A DNA stretch of 64,000 nt from Erodium maritimum (GCA_963921825.1 OY997593.1:59194039-59258038), one strand, 5' to 3'. Positions 33,286-44,299 are shown, numbered from the stretch's first letter. Notes: generated from the sequence alone by a model not told the origin. Program-made: numbers and translations.

Positions 33286-33480
33286 TTAACACATGTCATC
33301 CATTCTTTCTTGACCTATGGGCTTGAGCCCCATCCCTAACGACATATCTAGGAGAATTCTCCTTGGTTGACCCTTGGTAAAGGTATCAGCCAGATTTCTT
33401 TCGGATCTAACAAACTCCAAAGAAATTACTCCATCTTTCAGGAATTGTATCAAAACACCGTGCCTGATGTGAATGTGTCT
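33286..33480 (-). pseudogene. Copia RNase H C-terminus
   Basis: The minus strand reads TRHIHIRHGVLIQFLKDG, then ISLEFVRSERNLADTFTKG, the C-terminal hallmark of Ty1/Copia RNase H, ending at a stop at 33286. The upstream part of the domain is interrupted by Gypsy DNA: about 25 bp survive at 37134-37158 and the rest resumes at 47227. About 40 codons between those pieces are missing. Confidence 0.85.
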
Positions 33481-35139
33481 TGTAAGAACCACTCCCGGTC
33501 AACGCCAGTCAAATCGGCGAAAAACAGGAAAATTTAAAATTTTTGGACAGACACTTAAATGAACCTAAATTTGACCCCGAGGGTTATACCGGACTTAAGT
33601 TGACCCCGATATCGATAAAAGTGAGTTCCGGGGGACCCAGGGCAACTTTCTGACCAATTTGGGAAATGTTGACTTTTTGCTGGAAAAGTCAACCGAGCGA
33701 CGTTTTGGTCCGTTCGAGGTCTGTTTTGGATCCAAAAAGCTTAGCCGTCGTCACAGCGATCTTAGTTGAGCCGTTTCCTTGTAGCCCGTGAAGTTTCATA
33801 ATTTCTTGGAAAATGGGCCCGTTCGGGGCCCGAGACGGCCGAATTTCGTGAATCTGATAGAAAATATCTACGAAGATATTTGTTTAAAGGGGGGGGGGGG
33901 ACCCACTTGACACTTGTCACACTTTGGTGGTTGTTAGTTTTTGAATAAAACTAAAGAAAAGTAAAGGTGGTGGTAGTTTTGTAAATATGAAAAAGATGTG
34001 TGGTTGGTGTTGTTTTAAAACAAAACAAAAGGAAGACAAATTGTAAGTCTCGGCCATTTAGAAAGAAAAGGAGAAAGTAGAGAGAGAAAGTGGAGAGAAG
34101 AAAGAGAAGGAGAAAAGGGAAAAAGAGAAGAGAAAGTGTGACGTTTTGGTGATTTCCAGACGATCCAACCGGCGGATCGTCTCAACGATTGAAGAATCGA
34201 GCTCCCGTCATCATTCTCTACGGTGAGAACCCAATTGATTTTCGTTTTGGTACGTTTTAATTTTAGGGTTTGAGTTTAAATGGGTTGATTAAGGTTGGGT
34301 TAAGGATTGGGGTTCGTTAAGAACGTTTTGGGGCGAAAAGGAACATTTTTCGTTGTGGCCGTGTGGGGCCCACTTGGTCGGGCCTCGGGTTTTTCGTGTT
34401 CGGGTAGTCTTGGCCGATCCCCAAGTCGATAATTCACACCCGGAACGAATTATGGAATTAAATTGTGAAAGTTAGAAATTTTGGGTTTAGAAACTTTAAA
34501 CGCGAATTAAACCGCTCGAAAGTTGGAAATTGATTCCGTCGATTGCATTGGAACCCTTGAATTATTCTAAGACCGTAGAAACGAAAACGGGAATTTTCGG
34601 AGCCCCGGAAGGACGTTTTCCAATCCCGGGCAGATTCGCCGGGTCGGGCGAAACGGGCCTTTCCGGGCCCATTATCGACAATGTCGAGTAATTGGGTAGT
34701 TTGGGAGTGATCGACATTGTCGGGGTTACTTTTGGGCGTCAAGTTTATTAAAATTCAGCTTTGTCTGCAAACTTAAAAAGTGTTTTAATTGTGATCTTGT
34801 TAGATCGTGCCGAGGACCGCGGAAAGGGAAAGCTAGGCGAGTGATCGTGCGCACGCCGGAGCTTGGTTGTGAACTTATGGGAACGCATTACGATGTAGGG
34901 AAAAGTAGCCGGATCTCGGCCCTGACTAGGGAAAGTTAACAGTAGAAATGCATGTGACACTTGGGTGTCGTGGGTTAAGTAAGTTTATTGAACAATAGAA
35001 AGGCAGGCGACTCCGGGTGGTGTCGTATGATACGGGAACGTATCGAACAATAGAAATGCATGTGACACTTAGTAGTGTCGTAGGAGCAACGAACTTTCGA
35101 TATTAGAATTACTGGAGGCATTTGGTTATGCCCGGAGGT

Positions 35140-35850
35140 TGATTGTTTAGTTTGTGTCTTGGGTGGCCATGAGAGCCCGTACTTTACTGTTTGTGTCTTG
35201 GGTGTCCATGAGAGCCCGTAATTTAATGTCTGTGTCTTGGGCGGCCATGAGAGCCCGTATTTTACCGTTGGTGTCTTGGGTGGCCATGAGTGCCCGTGGG
35301 GTCGTTGAACCCGTGTCTTTACTGTTGGTGTGTCTTGGGTGGCCATGAGTGCTCGTGGGGTTGTTGAAACCGTGTCTTTACTGTTGGTGTGTCTTGGGTG
35401 GCCATGAGTACCCGTGGGGTTGTTGAACCCGTGTCTTTACTGTTGGTGTGTCTTGGGTGGCCATGAGTGCCCGTGGGGTTGTTGAAACCGTGTCTTTACT
35501 GTTGGTGTGTCTTGGGTGAACATGAGTGCCCGTGGGGTTGTTGAACCCGTGTCTTTACTGTTGGTGTGTCTTGGGTGGCCATGAGTGCCCATGGGGTTGT
35601 TGAAACCGTGTCTTTACTGTTGGTGTGTCTTGGGTGGCCATGAGTGCCCGTGGGGTTGTTGAAACCGTGTCTTTACTGTTGGTGTGTCGTGGGTGGCCAT
35701 GAGTGCCCGTGGGGTTGTTGAGCCCGTGTCTTTATGGTTGGTGTGTCTTGGGTGGCCATGAGTGCCCGTGGGGTTGTTGAGCCCGTGTTTTACCGTTGGT
35801 GTCTTGGGTGGCCATGAGTGTCTGTGGAGTGTTGAACTGGTGTTGTTGTT
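35140..35850 (+). repeat. 59 bp minisatellite in LTR C
   Basis: About ten units spaced 59 bp (for example 35334, 35393, 35452) read TCTTGGGTGGCCATGAGTGC, CCGTGGGGTTGTTGAA and GTGTCTTTACTGTTGGTG. They are preceded by three shorter 40 bp units with GAGAGCCCGTA. Unit length differs from LTRs B, D and E. Confidence 0.88.
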
Positions 35851-35904
35851 GTTGTTGAACTTTGCTTGTGATTGTGATTGTGGTTACCTGGGGTTGGTGA
35901 GTGA

Positions 35905-36120
35905 CAGGTCGACAGCCTGATCCGACTTTGTGTCGGGTAAAGTGCGACAGGTCGACCGCCTGATCCAACCGTCGCGTTGGGAAAAGTGCAACATGTCGAC
36001 AGCCTATCCGATTGGGGTCGGGAAAAGTGCGACAGGTCGACAGCCTGATCCAACCGTCGCGTTGGGAAAAGTGCGACAAGTCGGCCGCTTAATCCAATCG
36101 TCGCGTTGGGAAAAGGGCGG
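35905..36120 (+). repeat. GCGACAGGTCGACCGCCTGA array in LTR C
   Basis: Five units of about 40-50 bp containing GACAGGTCGAC and CCTGATCC followed by GTCGCGTTGGGAAAA or a GTCGGG variant. Single or paired units of the same motif occur in LTRs B, D and E. Confidence 0.75.
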
Positions 36121-36705
36121 GGGGTTACTAAGCAGCTGGAGTGCGATCCTTTTTGATCTTGTTTGGTATGCGATCCTTTGTGATCTTGGGTGTTGCGTGG
36201 TTATCTTTCGTGTCTTTGGTGGAGGTCGTAATCGTTGTGTCAGGTCTACATTACGTGTCCGAGTGTTGAGTCGGTTGAGGAAGGTAACAATTTGTGTGTC
36301 AGTCGGGTTACTTGAGTTTGGGGATAGTAGTCCCCGGTGTTGGGTTGTTGTTGGTGTTACCGGCATTGTATGCTAAGTATGCCGTTGTCAGTCTGTTATT
36401 CGTGGTGGTGAGCGAACGTCACCCCTAGCTGCTTTTCCTACAGGTACTGGTCGCGGGACGGACTAGGTGAGCTCTCGAAGCTTGAAGAGCTAGGAGCGGG
36501 AGTCCGGGTTTCCTTTTTTAGTCTAGCGACGTACGCCTTGTATTTTTTCCGCTTGTTGGGACGTACTTTTGAGTTGTAAATCTATTATTTTGATTAACTA
36601 AATGGTGGTTTTAAAGTGTTTTATTGAAAAAGGTTTGAAAATGTTTTATTGTCTTACACGTTCGCGTTCCGGGTTCGATTCTACTGAATTTGGGGCGTGA
36701 CAGCT

Positions 36706-36717
36706 TGGTATCAGAGC
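36706..36717 (+). other. Primer-binding site of Gypsy C
   Basis: TGGTATCAGAGC, complementary to the 3' end of plant initiator methionine tRNA, lies three bases after the LTR end at 36702. Confidence 0.85.
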
Positions 36718-37133
36718 TCGAGGTTTCACACCTCGGACTGTACGTCAATTAGGTGGGAGAGTCGAGTCAGTAAAAGTCCCGTCGTGCGTTGGGTACGCAA
36801 GTCGGAAACCGTGTGTAGACCTGTAGTGTCTTGAGTCTTGGTTGTTGTTGTGTGTATGTGCAGTACGGTCATTACTGGCATACTGTTTGTGTGTTGCTGC
36901 GTGAAACGTTTTTAAGCTGTCGCGACTCTACTCAGGGGCGCCCCTGTAGTCGAGCGTGACGGTGTCGATATCAAGTGGGTACAATGTTATTCGAGGTTTC
37001 CCTCGCGTGAACGGGTGGTTTGAGGTTTCCTTCACGTGAGTAGGTTATTTAAGGTTCCCTACGTGATCGGGTAATTGGGGTATCGGAGTTGTGAGAAATA
37101 GTGGCTTGCGGAATTGAGAATAGGATCCCCGTT

Positions 37134-37158
37134 GAGGTTCCTCAACCAGTCTGCCTCT
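37134..37158 (-). pseudogene. 25 bp island of Copia RNase H between two Gypsy elements
   Basis: The minus strand continues the Copia frame from 47227 (ALELAGQE) as ADWLRNL. It shows that Gypsy D inserted into Copia. The last five bases (CCTCT) are Gypsy D's left target duplication. Confidence 0.8.
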
Positions 37159-39765
37159 TGTAATAACCACTCCCGGTCAACGCCAGTCAAATCTGCGAAA
37201 AACGGGAAAATTTAAATTTTTTAAGACAGACACTTAAATGAACCTAAATTTGACACCGAGGGTCATACCGGACTTAAGTTGACCCCGATATCGACCAAGG
37301 TGAGTTCCGGGGGACTCAGGGCAACTTTCTGACCAATTTGGGAAATGTTGACTTTTTGCTGGAAAAGTCAACCGAGCGACGTTTTGGTCCATTCGAGGTC
37401 CGTTTTGGATCCAAAAAGCTTAATCGTCGTCGCAACGGTCTTAGTTGAGCTGTTTCCTTGTAGCCTGTGAAGTTTCGTAATTTCTTGGAAAAAGTGCTCG
37501 TTCGGGGCCCGAGATGGTCGAATTTCGCGAATCTGACTGAAAAATGTCTAGAAGATATTTTCCAAAAAGGGGTGGGACCCACTTGCCACATGTCACACAA
37601 ATGGAGGTGGTTGGTTTTTAAAATAAAGAAAAAGAAATATGAGTGTTAGTTTTATAAATAAGTGTAGCTGGTGGTTTTTGAACAAAACAAAATGAAATGA
37701 AGGTTGAGTGTTCGGCCATTAACCAAAAAAAGAGAAGAAATAGAGAGAGAAAGAAGAGAGAGAAAGGGAAGGAGAGAAAAGAAGAAGAAGGTTGGGTTTT
37801 TGGTGATTTCCCAACGATCCGACCGACCGATCGACTCAACGATTGAAGATTCGTCATACGAGTGATCGAGATCACGCCGGAGCTTGTTTGTGCGCTTTTG
37901 GAGAAAGCATACGAGGTAGGGAAAAGTAGCCAGATCTCGGCCCTGATTAGGGAAAGTTAACAGTAGAAATGCATGTGACACGGGGGTGTCGTGGGTTAAG
38001 TAAGTTTATCGAATATTAGAAAGGCAGGCGACACCGGGTGGTGTCGTATGATACGAGAACGTATCGAACAATAGAAATGCATGTGACACTTAGTAGTGTC
38101 GTAGGAGCAGTGAACTTTCGATATTAGAATTACTGGAGGCATTTGGTTATGCCCAGAGGTTGATTGTTTAATTTATGTCTTGGGTGGCCATGAGAGCCCG
38201 TATTTTACTGTTGGTGTCTTGGGTGGCCATGAGACCCGTGTCTTTACTGTTGGTGTCTTGGGTGGCCATGAGAGCCCGTGTCTTTACTGTTGGTGTCTTG
38301 GGTGGCCATGAGAGCCCGTGTCTTTACTGTTGGTGTCTTGGGTGGCAATGAGAGCCTGTGTCTTTACTGTTGGTGTCTTGGGTGGCCATGAGAGCCCGTA
38401 CTTTAATGTTCGCGTCTTATGGGGCCATGAGAGCCCGTATTTTTACTGTTGGTGTCTTGGGTGGCCATGAGAGCCCGTATTTTACTGTTGGTGTCTTGGT
38501 GGCCATGAGAGCCCGTGTCTTTACTGTTGGTGTCTTGGGTGGCCATGAGAGCCCATGTCTTTACTGTTGGTGTCTTGGGTGGCCATGAGAGCCCGTGTCT
38601 TTAATGTTGGTGTCTTGGGTGGCCATGAGAGCCCGTACTTTAATGTTTGCGTCTTATGGGGCCATGAGAGCCCGTATTTTTACTGTTGGTGTCTTGGGTG
38701 GCCATGAGAGCCCGTATTTTACTGTTGGTGTCTTGGGTGGCCATGAGAGCCCGTGTCTTTACTGTTGGTGTCTTGGGTGGCCATGAGAGCCCGTGTCTTT
38801 ACTGTTGGTGTCTTGGGTGGCCATGAGTGCCCGTGGGGTTGTTGAGCCCGTGTGTTACCGTTGGTGTTTTGGGTGGCCGTGAGTGCCCGAGGGGTTGTTG
38901 AGCACGAGTCTTTACAGTTGGTTTGTCTTGGGTGGCCATGAGTGCCTGTGGAGTGTTGGACCGGTGTTGTTGCTGTTTGTTGAACTTTGGTTGTGATTGT
39001 GATTGTGGTTACCTGAGGTTGGGGGACCGCTACATGAAACGGGGGTCCTGTGATCGCACGCGTCTGCATGTTCAGACGGGGTAGGGGGCCCGCCCGTTAG
39101 GAAAGGGTCCTGGCCGCGCGTGCGTGGTTAGGGGTGACGGGTCGACAGCCTGATCCGACTTTGTGTCGGGAAAAGTGCGACAGGTCGACAACCTGGTCTG
39201 ACAGGGATCGGTAAAGGGCGTGGGGGTTACTGAGTAGTTGGAGTGCGATCCTTTGTGATCTTTTTTGGTGTGCGATCCTTAGTGATCTTGGGTGTTGCGT
39301 GGTTATCTGTCGTGTCTTTGGAGGAAGTCGTCAATCGTTGTGTCGGGTTTACATTACGTGTCCGAGTGTTGAGTAGGTTGAGGAAAGTGACGGTTTGCGT
39401 GTCAGTCGGGTTGTTGTTGGTGTTACCGGCATTGTCTGCTAAGTATGCCATAGTCAGTCTGCTATCCGTGGTGGTGAGCGAACGCTCACCCCTAGCTGCT
39501 TTTCCTACAGATACTGGTCGCGGGATGGACTAGGTGAGCTCTCGAGGCTTGAAGAGCTAGGAGCGGAGTCCGGGTTTTCTTTTGAGTCTAGCGACGTACA
39601 CTTTGCTTTTTTTTCGCTTGTTGGGACGTACTTTTGAGATGTAAATAATCATTTTGATTAACTACTTGATGGTTTTAAAGTGATTTATTTAAAGGGTTCG
39701 AAAATGTTTTATTGTTTTAAACGTTCACGTTCCGAGTTCGGTTCTACTGAATTTGGGGCATGACA
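37159..39765 (+). repeat. 5' LTR of Gypsy D (2607 bp)
   Basis: Aligns end to end with 44315-47226 except that sequence equivalent to about 45010-45675 is missing near 37850. That removes the putative splice donor and the paired CGACAATGTCG dyads. Its minisatellite is longer (about 17 against 8 units). In the first 200 aligned bases I count nine substitutions, so the copy is not recent. Confidence 0.9.
38170..38960 (+). repeat. 40 bp minisatellite with 237 bp higher-order duplication in the 5' LTR
   Basis: About seventeen units of TCTTGGGTGGCCATGAGAGC plus CCGTGTCTTTACTGTTGGTG. A variant unit with GTCTTATGGGGCCATGAGAG occurs at about 38416 and again 237 bp later, marking duplication of a six-unit block. 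The last units switch to GAGTGCCCGTGG. Confidence 0.88.
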
Positions 39766-39768
39766 GCT

Positions 39769-39780
39769 TGGTATCAGAGC
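39769..39780 (+). other. Primer-binding site of Gypsy D
   Basis: TGGTATCAGAGC, three bases after the 5' LTR end, complementary to initiator methionine tRNA. Confidence 0.88.
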
Positions 39781-41146
39781 TCGAGGTTTCACACCTCGGA
39801 TTGTACGTCAATTAGGTGGGGAGAGTTGAGTCGGTGAAAGTCCCGTCATGCGTGGTTGCGCAAGTCGGAAACCGTGTGTAGACCCGTGGTGTCTTGAGTC
39901 CTGTTTGTGATTGTGTGTATGTGCAATATTTTATTACTGGCATACTAATTATTTGTTGCTGCGTGAAAGTTTTTAAGCTGTCGTGGGTCGACTCAGGAGC
40001 GCTCCTATAGTCGAACGTGACGGTGCTGATATCAAGTCGGTACAACGTAGTTCGGGGACGCCTGGACCGGGTTGTAGCAACGTGATGTCAAAGAATGAGG
40101 TTTTATAAGGAAAGGGAGAAAAGTCTTAAATTTGGTTGGCCTTGTGGGCGTGTGTGTAAGTTGGTTGGTCTGGTGGGTGCGTTTTGATTTTGATTGGTCC
40201 GGTGGGTGCGTTTTGATTTTGGTTGGTCCGGTGGGTGCGTTTTGATTTTGGTTGGCCCGGTGGTCGTGTTTTGGTTTTGGTTAGCCTTGCCGGCTTGTGA
40301 TTGAGGTTGGGTGACTTGTGTTTGGTCTTTAAATTGTTGTACGTGTGTTGTTAGTTTGGTGGTCGAATGTCTGCGACGCACAAGTGTGCGGGTCGCTAGG
40401 AGAAGGGTAGGATGCGAGTGCCCTAGGGTAGACGTGACGGTGTGTTAAGTGTGAAGTCGTTGCAGCTACAGAACGGGCCATGGACCGGCCCGGTAGGAGA
40501 CGTGGTTGGGGCCACTGTTTTGGCGCGGAAGGTGAAATGGACCGGGTGGCTTACCGGCCCGGACGGCAGAACGGACCGGGTGGCTTGCCGGCCCGGTCGG
40601 CAGCACGGTCCGGATGGCTTGCCGGCCCGGACGGCAGCACGGTCCGTCTGGCTTGCCGGCCTGGTCCAGTCAACTGCTTTCATAATTTTTTGGTTTCGTT
40701 GTGTGGTTAGTGTTGCAGTTACGTGACTTGTTGCACATTCGTGCGGTTTATTTGAGGTTTCCTTCACGTGAGTGGGTTATTCGAGGTTTCTCTCGCGTGA
40801 ACGGGTGGTTTGAGTTTTCCTTCACGTGAGTGGGTTATTTGAGGTTTCCTATGTGATCGGGTAGTTGGGGTATTGAAGTTGTGAGCAATAGTGATTCGCT
40901 GAATTGAGAACATAATCCCCGTTTCGAGGTTTCCCTTACGTAAGAGAGTATTTGAGGTATTAATGGCTTGAGCAGTGTGACGTTTTGGTACCAGGTTTCG
41001 AGGTAGTGGTTTTCCCTGATTAGATGGGTAAGTCGTTAGTGCTTTACTAGTATGCCATAATCGAACGGGTGTCCGTGGAGGTGAGCAGAACGCTCATCCC
41101 CTTTACTACTTTTCCCGCAAGGGACGAGTAGCGAATACTGGTTTGG
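39781..41146 (+). other. Gypsy D leader without gag; two minisatellites and LTR-like segment
   Basis: No gag capsid or zinc knuckle can be read. At 40170-40290 there are four units of about 30 bp with TTGGTTGGTCCGGTGGGTGC. At 40540-40665 there are about four GC-rich units of about 36 bp with GGCTTGCCGGCCCGG and CGGCAGCACGGTCCG. From about 40740 to 41240 the sequence matches the core and 3' part of solo LTR F (about 59700-60700), including AGTATGCCATAATCGAACGG. Confidence 0.65.
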
Positions 41147-41540
41147 TTGCGGAAAGTTATAAGTAAATGCATAGAGGACCGGGTGGGGGTTGCACTAGAC
41201 CTTACCAGAGTGACTAAGGGAGTGGTTGTTCGGTCTCTGATTTGGGCGTCAGTTTTATTGGATACCGGGGCATCACACTCGTTTGCTTCGTCGAGTTGTG
41301 CTGGGATGTTTGGGATGAGTTTAGAGCCGTTGAGTACAGCTCGGCGTCTGGACGAGCCGGTTGGGGGTGTTGTGGTGTTGAATAGGGTCTGTCGTGCCAG
41401 CGGAGTTAGAGAAGCGAACCGATACAGGAGGTTCAAGAGAGGGCTCAAGAGCCCCGATGCTGGATCGAGTCCTCACCCCGCGGATTCGGGTATGTTCGGA
41501 GTTGGTAGGCACGACGACGGTAGAGGAACGAGGTCTTAGA
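41147..41540 (+). pseudogene. Gypsy D aspartic protease
   Basis: The frame reads LIWASVLLDTGASHSFASSS, with the catalytic DTGA at 41261, typical of Ty3/Gypsy proteases cleaving the gag-pol polyprotein. The active site is intact, but the frame is lost about 80 residues later and the N-terminal side runs into LTR-like sequence rather than gag. Confidence 0.8.
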
Positions 41541-41729
41541 GAGACCGCGAGGTTCCGCAGCGACTGAGCTTGTGCGTGTATCCGTGGGAAGGATACTTAC
41601 GAAATGGCAGCCTTTGACGTGATCTTGAGAAAGGATTGGCCGGCGAAGTGCCGAGCCAACATCGACTATTATTAGCAACACGAAAGGTTCGTGTATTCTG
41701 GGCAGTAGGAGCGGAGTTCTCCTGTCGGC

Positions 41730-42760
41730 TTGTCCGCAGTAAAGGAAGTATCGGCCGTGCAGAGCCGAGAGTTACCGCGAGTGGCGTGCGAGTTCCCCGA
41801 GGTCTTCCCTGAGGAGTTGAGCGGGTTGCCACCAGTGCGTGAGGTGGAGTTTGGGATTGACCTGGTGCCGGGAACGGCAGCGATATCGATGGCGCTTTAC
41901 AGGTTCGCGCCAGCCGAGTTGACCGAGCTGAAGAGCCAGCTCGAGGAACTTCGGGAGAAGGGGTTTATCCGGCCGAGCACATCGCCGTGGGGAGCGCCAG
42001 CACTCTTCGTGAAGAAGAAGAGTGGAGAGCTTCAGATGTGTATCGACTACCCGAAGCTGAACCGGGTTACGGTGGAGAACCGATACCCTATGCCGAGGAT
42101 TGACGACTTGTTCGACTAGTTGAGAGGGTCGACATGCTTCTCGAAGATCGATCTGCGATCCGGATATTACCGTTGCGAGTCCGAGATGAGGACGTCGCAA
42201 AGACTGCATTCCGGACACGCTATGGGCATTACGAGTTCTTGGTGATGCCGTTGGACTGACGAACGCACCTGCAGCGTTCATGGATCTGATGAACATTATA
42301 TTCCGACCGTTCTTATATCAATTTGTGGTGGTAGTTGTGGACAATATCTTGATCTTCTCGCAGAACGAGGCGGCACATGAGGAACATCTGAGGGGTGTTC
42401 TGACCCTGTTGCGCACACATCAATTATACGCCAACCTGGAGAAGTGCGAGTTTTGACTCGCTGAGGTGGGATTCCTCGGTCACGTTATGTCCCGTGATGG
42501 TATATTGGTCGATCCGGCGAAGATCGACGCGGGTTTGAAGTGGGCGCGGCCCACGAGTGTCTTCGAGATCCGCATCTTCTTGGGGCTGGCAGGACGTTTA
42601 TCGGCGGTTTGTCCAGGACTTTGCGCGACTAGTTGCGCCTATGACTATTTTGACACGCAAGGGAGTCGGGTTTGTGTGGACTGACGTTTGTGAACGTGCG
42701 TTCACGGAGCTGAAGGCTCGTCTGACTACCGCTCCAGTGTGATAGTGCCACAACGCGGGT
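41730..42760 (+). pseudogene. Gypsy D reverse transcriptase, with stops, frameshifts and altered active site
   Basis: From about 41760 the frame reads [40 protein letters not shown] and [20 protein letters not shown], the fingers and palm start of Ty3/Gypsy RT. A TAG at 42117 replaces the usual glutamine codon, and frameshifts follow near 42190-42260. The catalytic YxDD-equivalent reads [12 protein letters not shown] near 42335, with the second aspartate changed to asparagine. A further TGA stands at the usual tryptophan of CEFW (42454). The thumb part reads [11 protein letters not shown] and [12 protein letters not shown]. Confidence 0.88.
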
Positions 42761-42766
42761 TCGAGT

Positions 42767-43100
42767 ATGAGGTCTGTTGTGATGCGTCCGGGGAAGGTTG
42801 TTACTTGTGGCTTCAGGCGGCGGAAGACGCACGAGCGTAACTATCCTACCCATGACCCAGTATTAGCAGCAGTAGTGTTCGTGCGGAAAGGCTTGAGGTA
42901 TTATCTGTATGGTGAGCGATTTCAGGTGTTCTCGGATCATAAGAGCCTTAAGTACATCTCTTCCCAATGAGACCTGAATACGCGCCAGCGGCAATGGATG
43001 GAACTACTCGAGGAGTACGACTTTGAGCCACACTACCATCCGGGTAAGGCGAACGTGGTTGCCGACGCCCTGAGTAGGAAGTTGGTCCCGAGTCTTGCTA
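42767..43100 (+). pseudogene. Gypsy D RNase H and connector
   Basis: Contains HERNYPTHDPVLAAVVFVRK, GERFQVFSDHKSLKYISSQ, a TGA, then [20 protein letters not shown] and VADALSRK, the usual RNase H to connector order. The DAS active-site strand (CCDAS) near 42775 is in another frame. Confidence 0.85.
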
Positions 43101-44280
43101 GCATATCAGTCCGAGAGTGGGACATGATATGGGAACTGGGCACGCTCGGGTTTGAGCTAGAAGAGGTTACTGGCGGCGTGGCCATGTACTTCTTGGTGAC
43201 TCAGCCCACCCGGCTTGGCCGGGGAATAGAGGCGCAGTCGGTGGATGTCGAGACGACAGAAATCCGGGAGAGAGTTGCCGGCGGTGTTGACGCCGAGGGT
43301 TGGGATCATCGTGTTAATTGGGAGTTACGGTATCGCGAGGTTTTATTCATACTGCGTAACGGTGGAGGCGACGAGCTGCGAGAGTCGCCGCATTCGCGTC
43401 TGACAGTGCACGTGGGTAGCACTAAGAGGAGCGCGACATCTGGTGGCTTGTCTAGTGGAGCGGGATGCGGAGAGCGGTCGCGGAGTTAGTATCGCGGTGC
43501 CTCACTCGTCGGTAAGTGAGAGCCGAACAACAGCGTCCCGCTGGATTATTGCAACCACTGCGGGTTGCATAGTGGAAATGGGGGCACGTCACGATGGACT
43601 TCGTGAGCGGTTAGCCGATTTCTCCTACAACAACAGCTTTCAGGCCAGTATCAGGATGGCACCGCTCGGAGCATTGTATGGTAGGCCGTATCGGTTGCCC
43701 GTGTGCGGGGTGGAAGTGAGGAATGAGGGTTCAATGGGTCTAGAACTGGACCGAGAGACAGCTGAGTCAGTCGTGTCGAAGTGTGAGCGGTTGAAGACCG
43801 CGCAGAGTCAGCAGGAGCTATGCTGACAGACGGCGCCGACCTCTCGAGTCAGCAGTCGGTGACCATGTATCCTTGGAGGTGAGTCCGAAAGGTGGACTGG
43901 TGCGTTTCAACCGCGGCGGAGGCAGGTTAGCCCCGCGGTGTATTGAGCCTTTCGAGGTTTGAGTAGAGGGGGAGCAGTTGCATACCCACCTGTACTACGG
44001 CCGCATCATGGGAATATCCACGTTACCCAGTTGCAGAAGTATATGCGGACCCCTCGCACGTCATTGAGTGGGCAGATCTCGAGGTAGATGATGATGTCTC
44101 GTATGAGGAGGAACTGGTCTGGGAAATGGATCCGCGGGGGCAGGTCCTGCGCGGAAAGGTTATCCGCTTAGAACGGGTGCGGTGGCGGCACCACGTGGTT
44201 GAGTCGACTCGGGAATGCGAGGACGAGGGTCGCGCGAAGTACCCCGATCGGTTAGATTCCCGAGGTAAGTCTGTTTTAAA
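43100..44280 (+). pseudogene. Gypsy D integrase remnant, catalytic core deleted
   Basis: The zinc-binding start is degraded ([14 protein letters not shown] near 43390). GTCACGATGGACTTCGTGAG (the VTMDFVSG strand with the first catalytic aspartate) is joined at about 43610 to GATTTCTCCTACAACAAC (DFSYNNSFQASI). The DDE core between them, roughly 100 or more codons in the family, is absent. Then APLGALYGRPYRLPV follows, and after stops a C-terminus with DPRGQVLRGKVIRLERVRWR and HHVVESTRECEDEGRAKYP, chromodomain-like. Confidence 0.82.
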
Positions 44281-44299
44281 TTTCGCGGACGAAATTCCT

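Larger units (their letters stand above)
33481..37133 (+). mobile_element. Truncated Gypsy element (copy C): 5' LTR plus leader only
   Basis: A 5' LTR of 3222 bp (33481-36702, TGTAAGAACC..GGGGCGTGACA) is followed by a tRNA-iMet-type primer-binding site and about 430 bp of leader. The leader stops near 37125-37140 where GATCCCCGTTGAGG passes into Copia RNase H sequence. Related leaders continue as CCCCGTTTGAGGTTTCCCT, so the join sits on a shared GAGGTT(T)CC. No gag, pol or 3' LTR remains. The missing part was lost together with about 40 codons of Copia, so the right TSD cannot be checked. Confidence 0.8.

Noticed and set aside
35140..35850. Regular direct repeats resembling a CRISPR array
   Set aside because: Units are contiguous 59 bp minisatellite copies with no unique spacers, lie inside an LTR and occur in a plant nuclear genome.
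36706..36717. tRNA gene at TGGTATCAGAGC
   Set aside because: Only 12 bases complementary to the tRNA 3' end, placed three bases after an LTR: a primer-binding site. No cloverleaf is present.
38358..38786. Repetitive ORFs reading SWVAMRARTLMF and similar
   Set aside because: They are frames through the 40 bp minisatellite; the same happens at 30385-30657, 35154-35348 and 46055-46246. No start context or conservation.
40442..40726. ORFs of 76-94 residues on the plus strand as a gag remnant
   Set aside because: They are frames through a GC-rich minisatellite; no capsid or zinc-knuckle motif.
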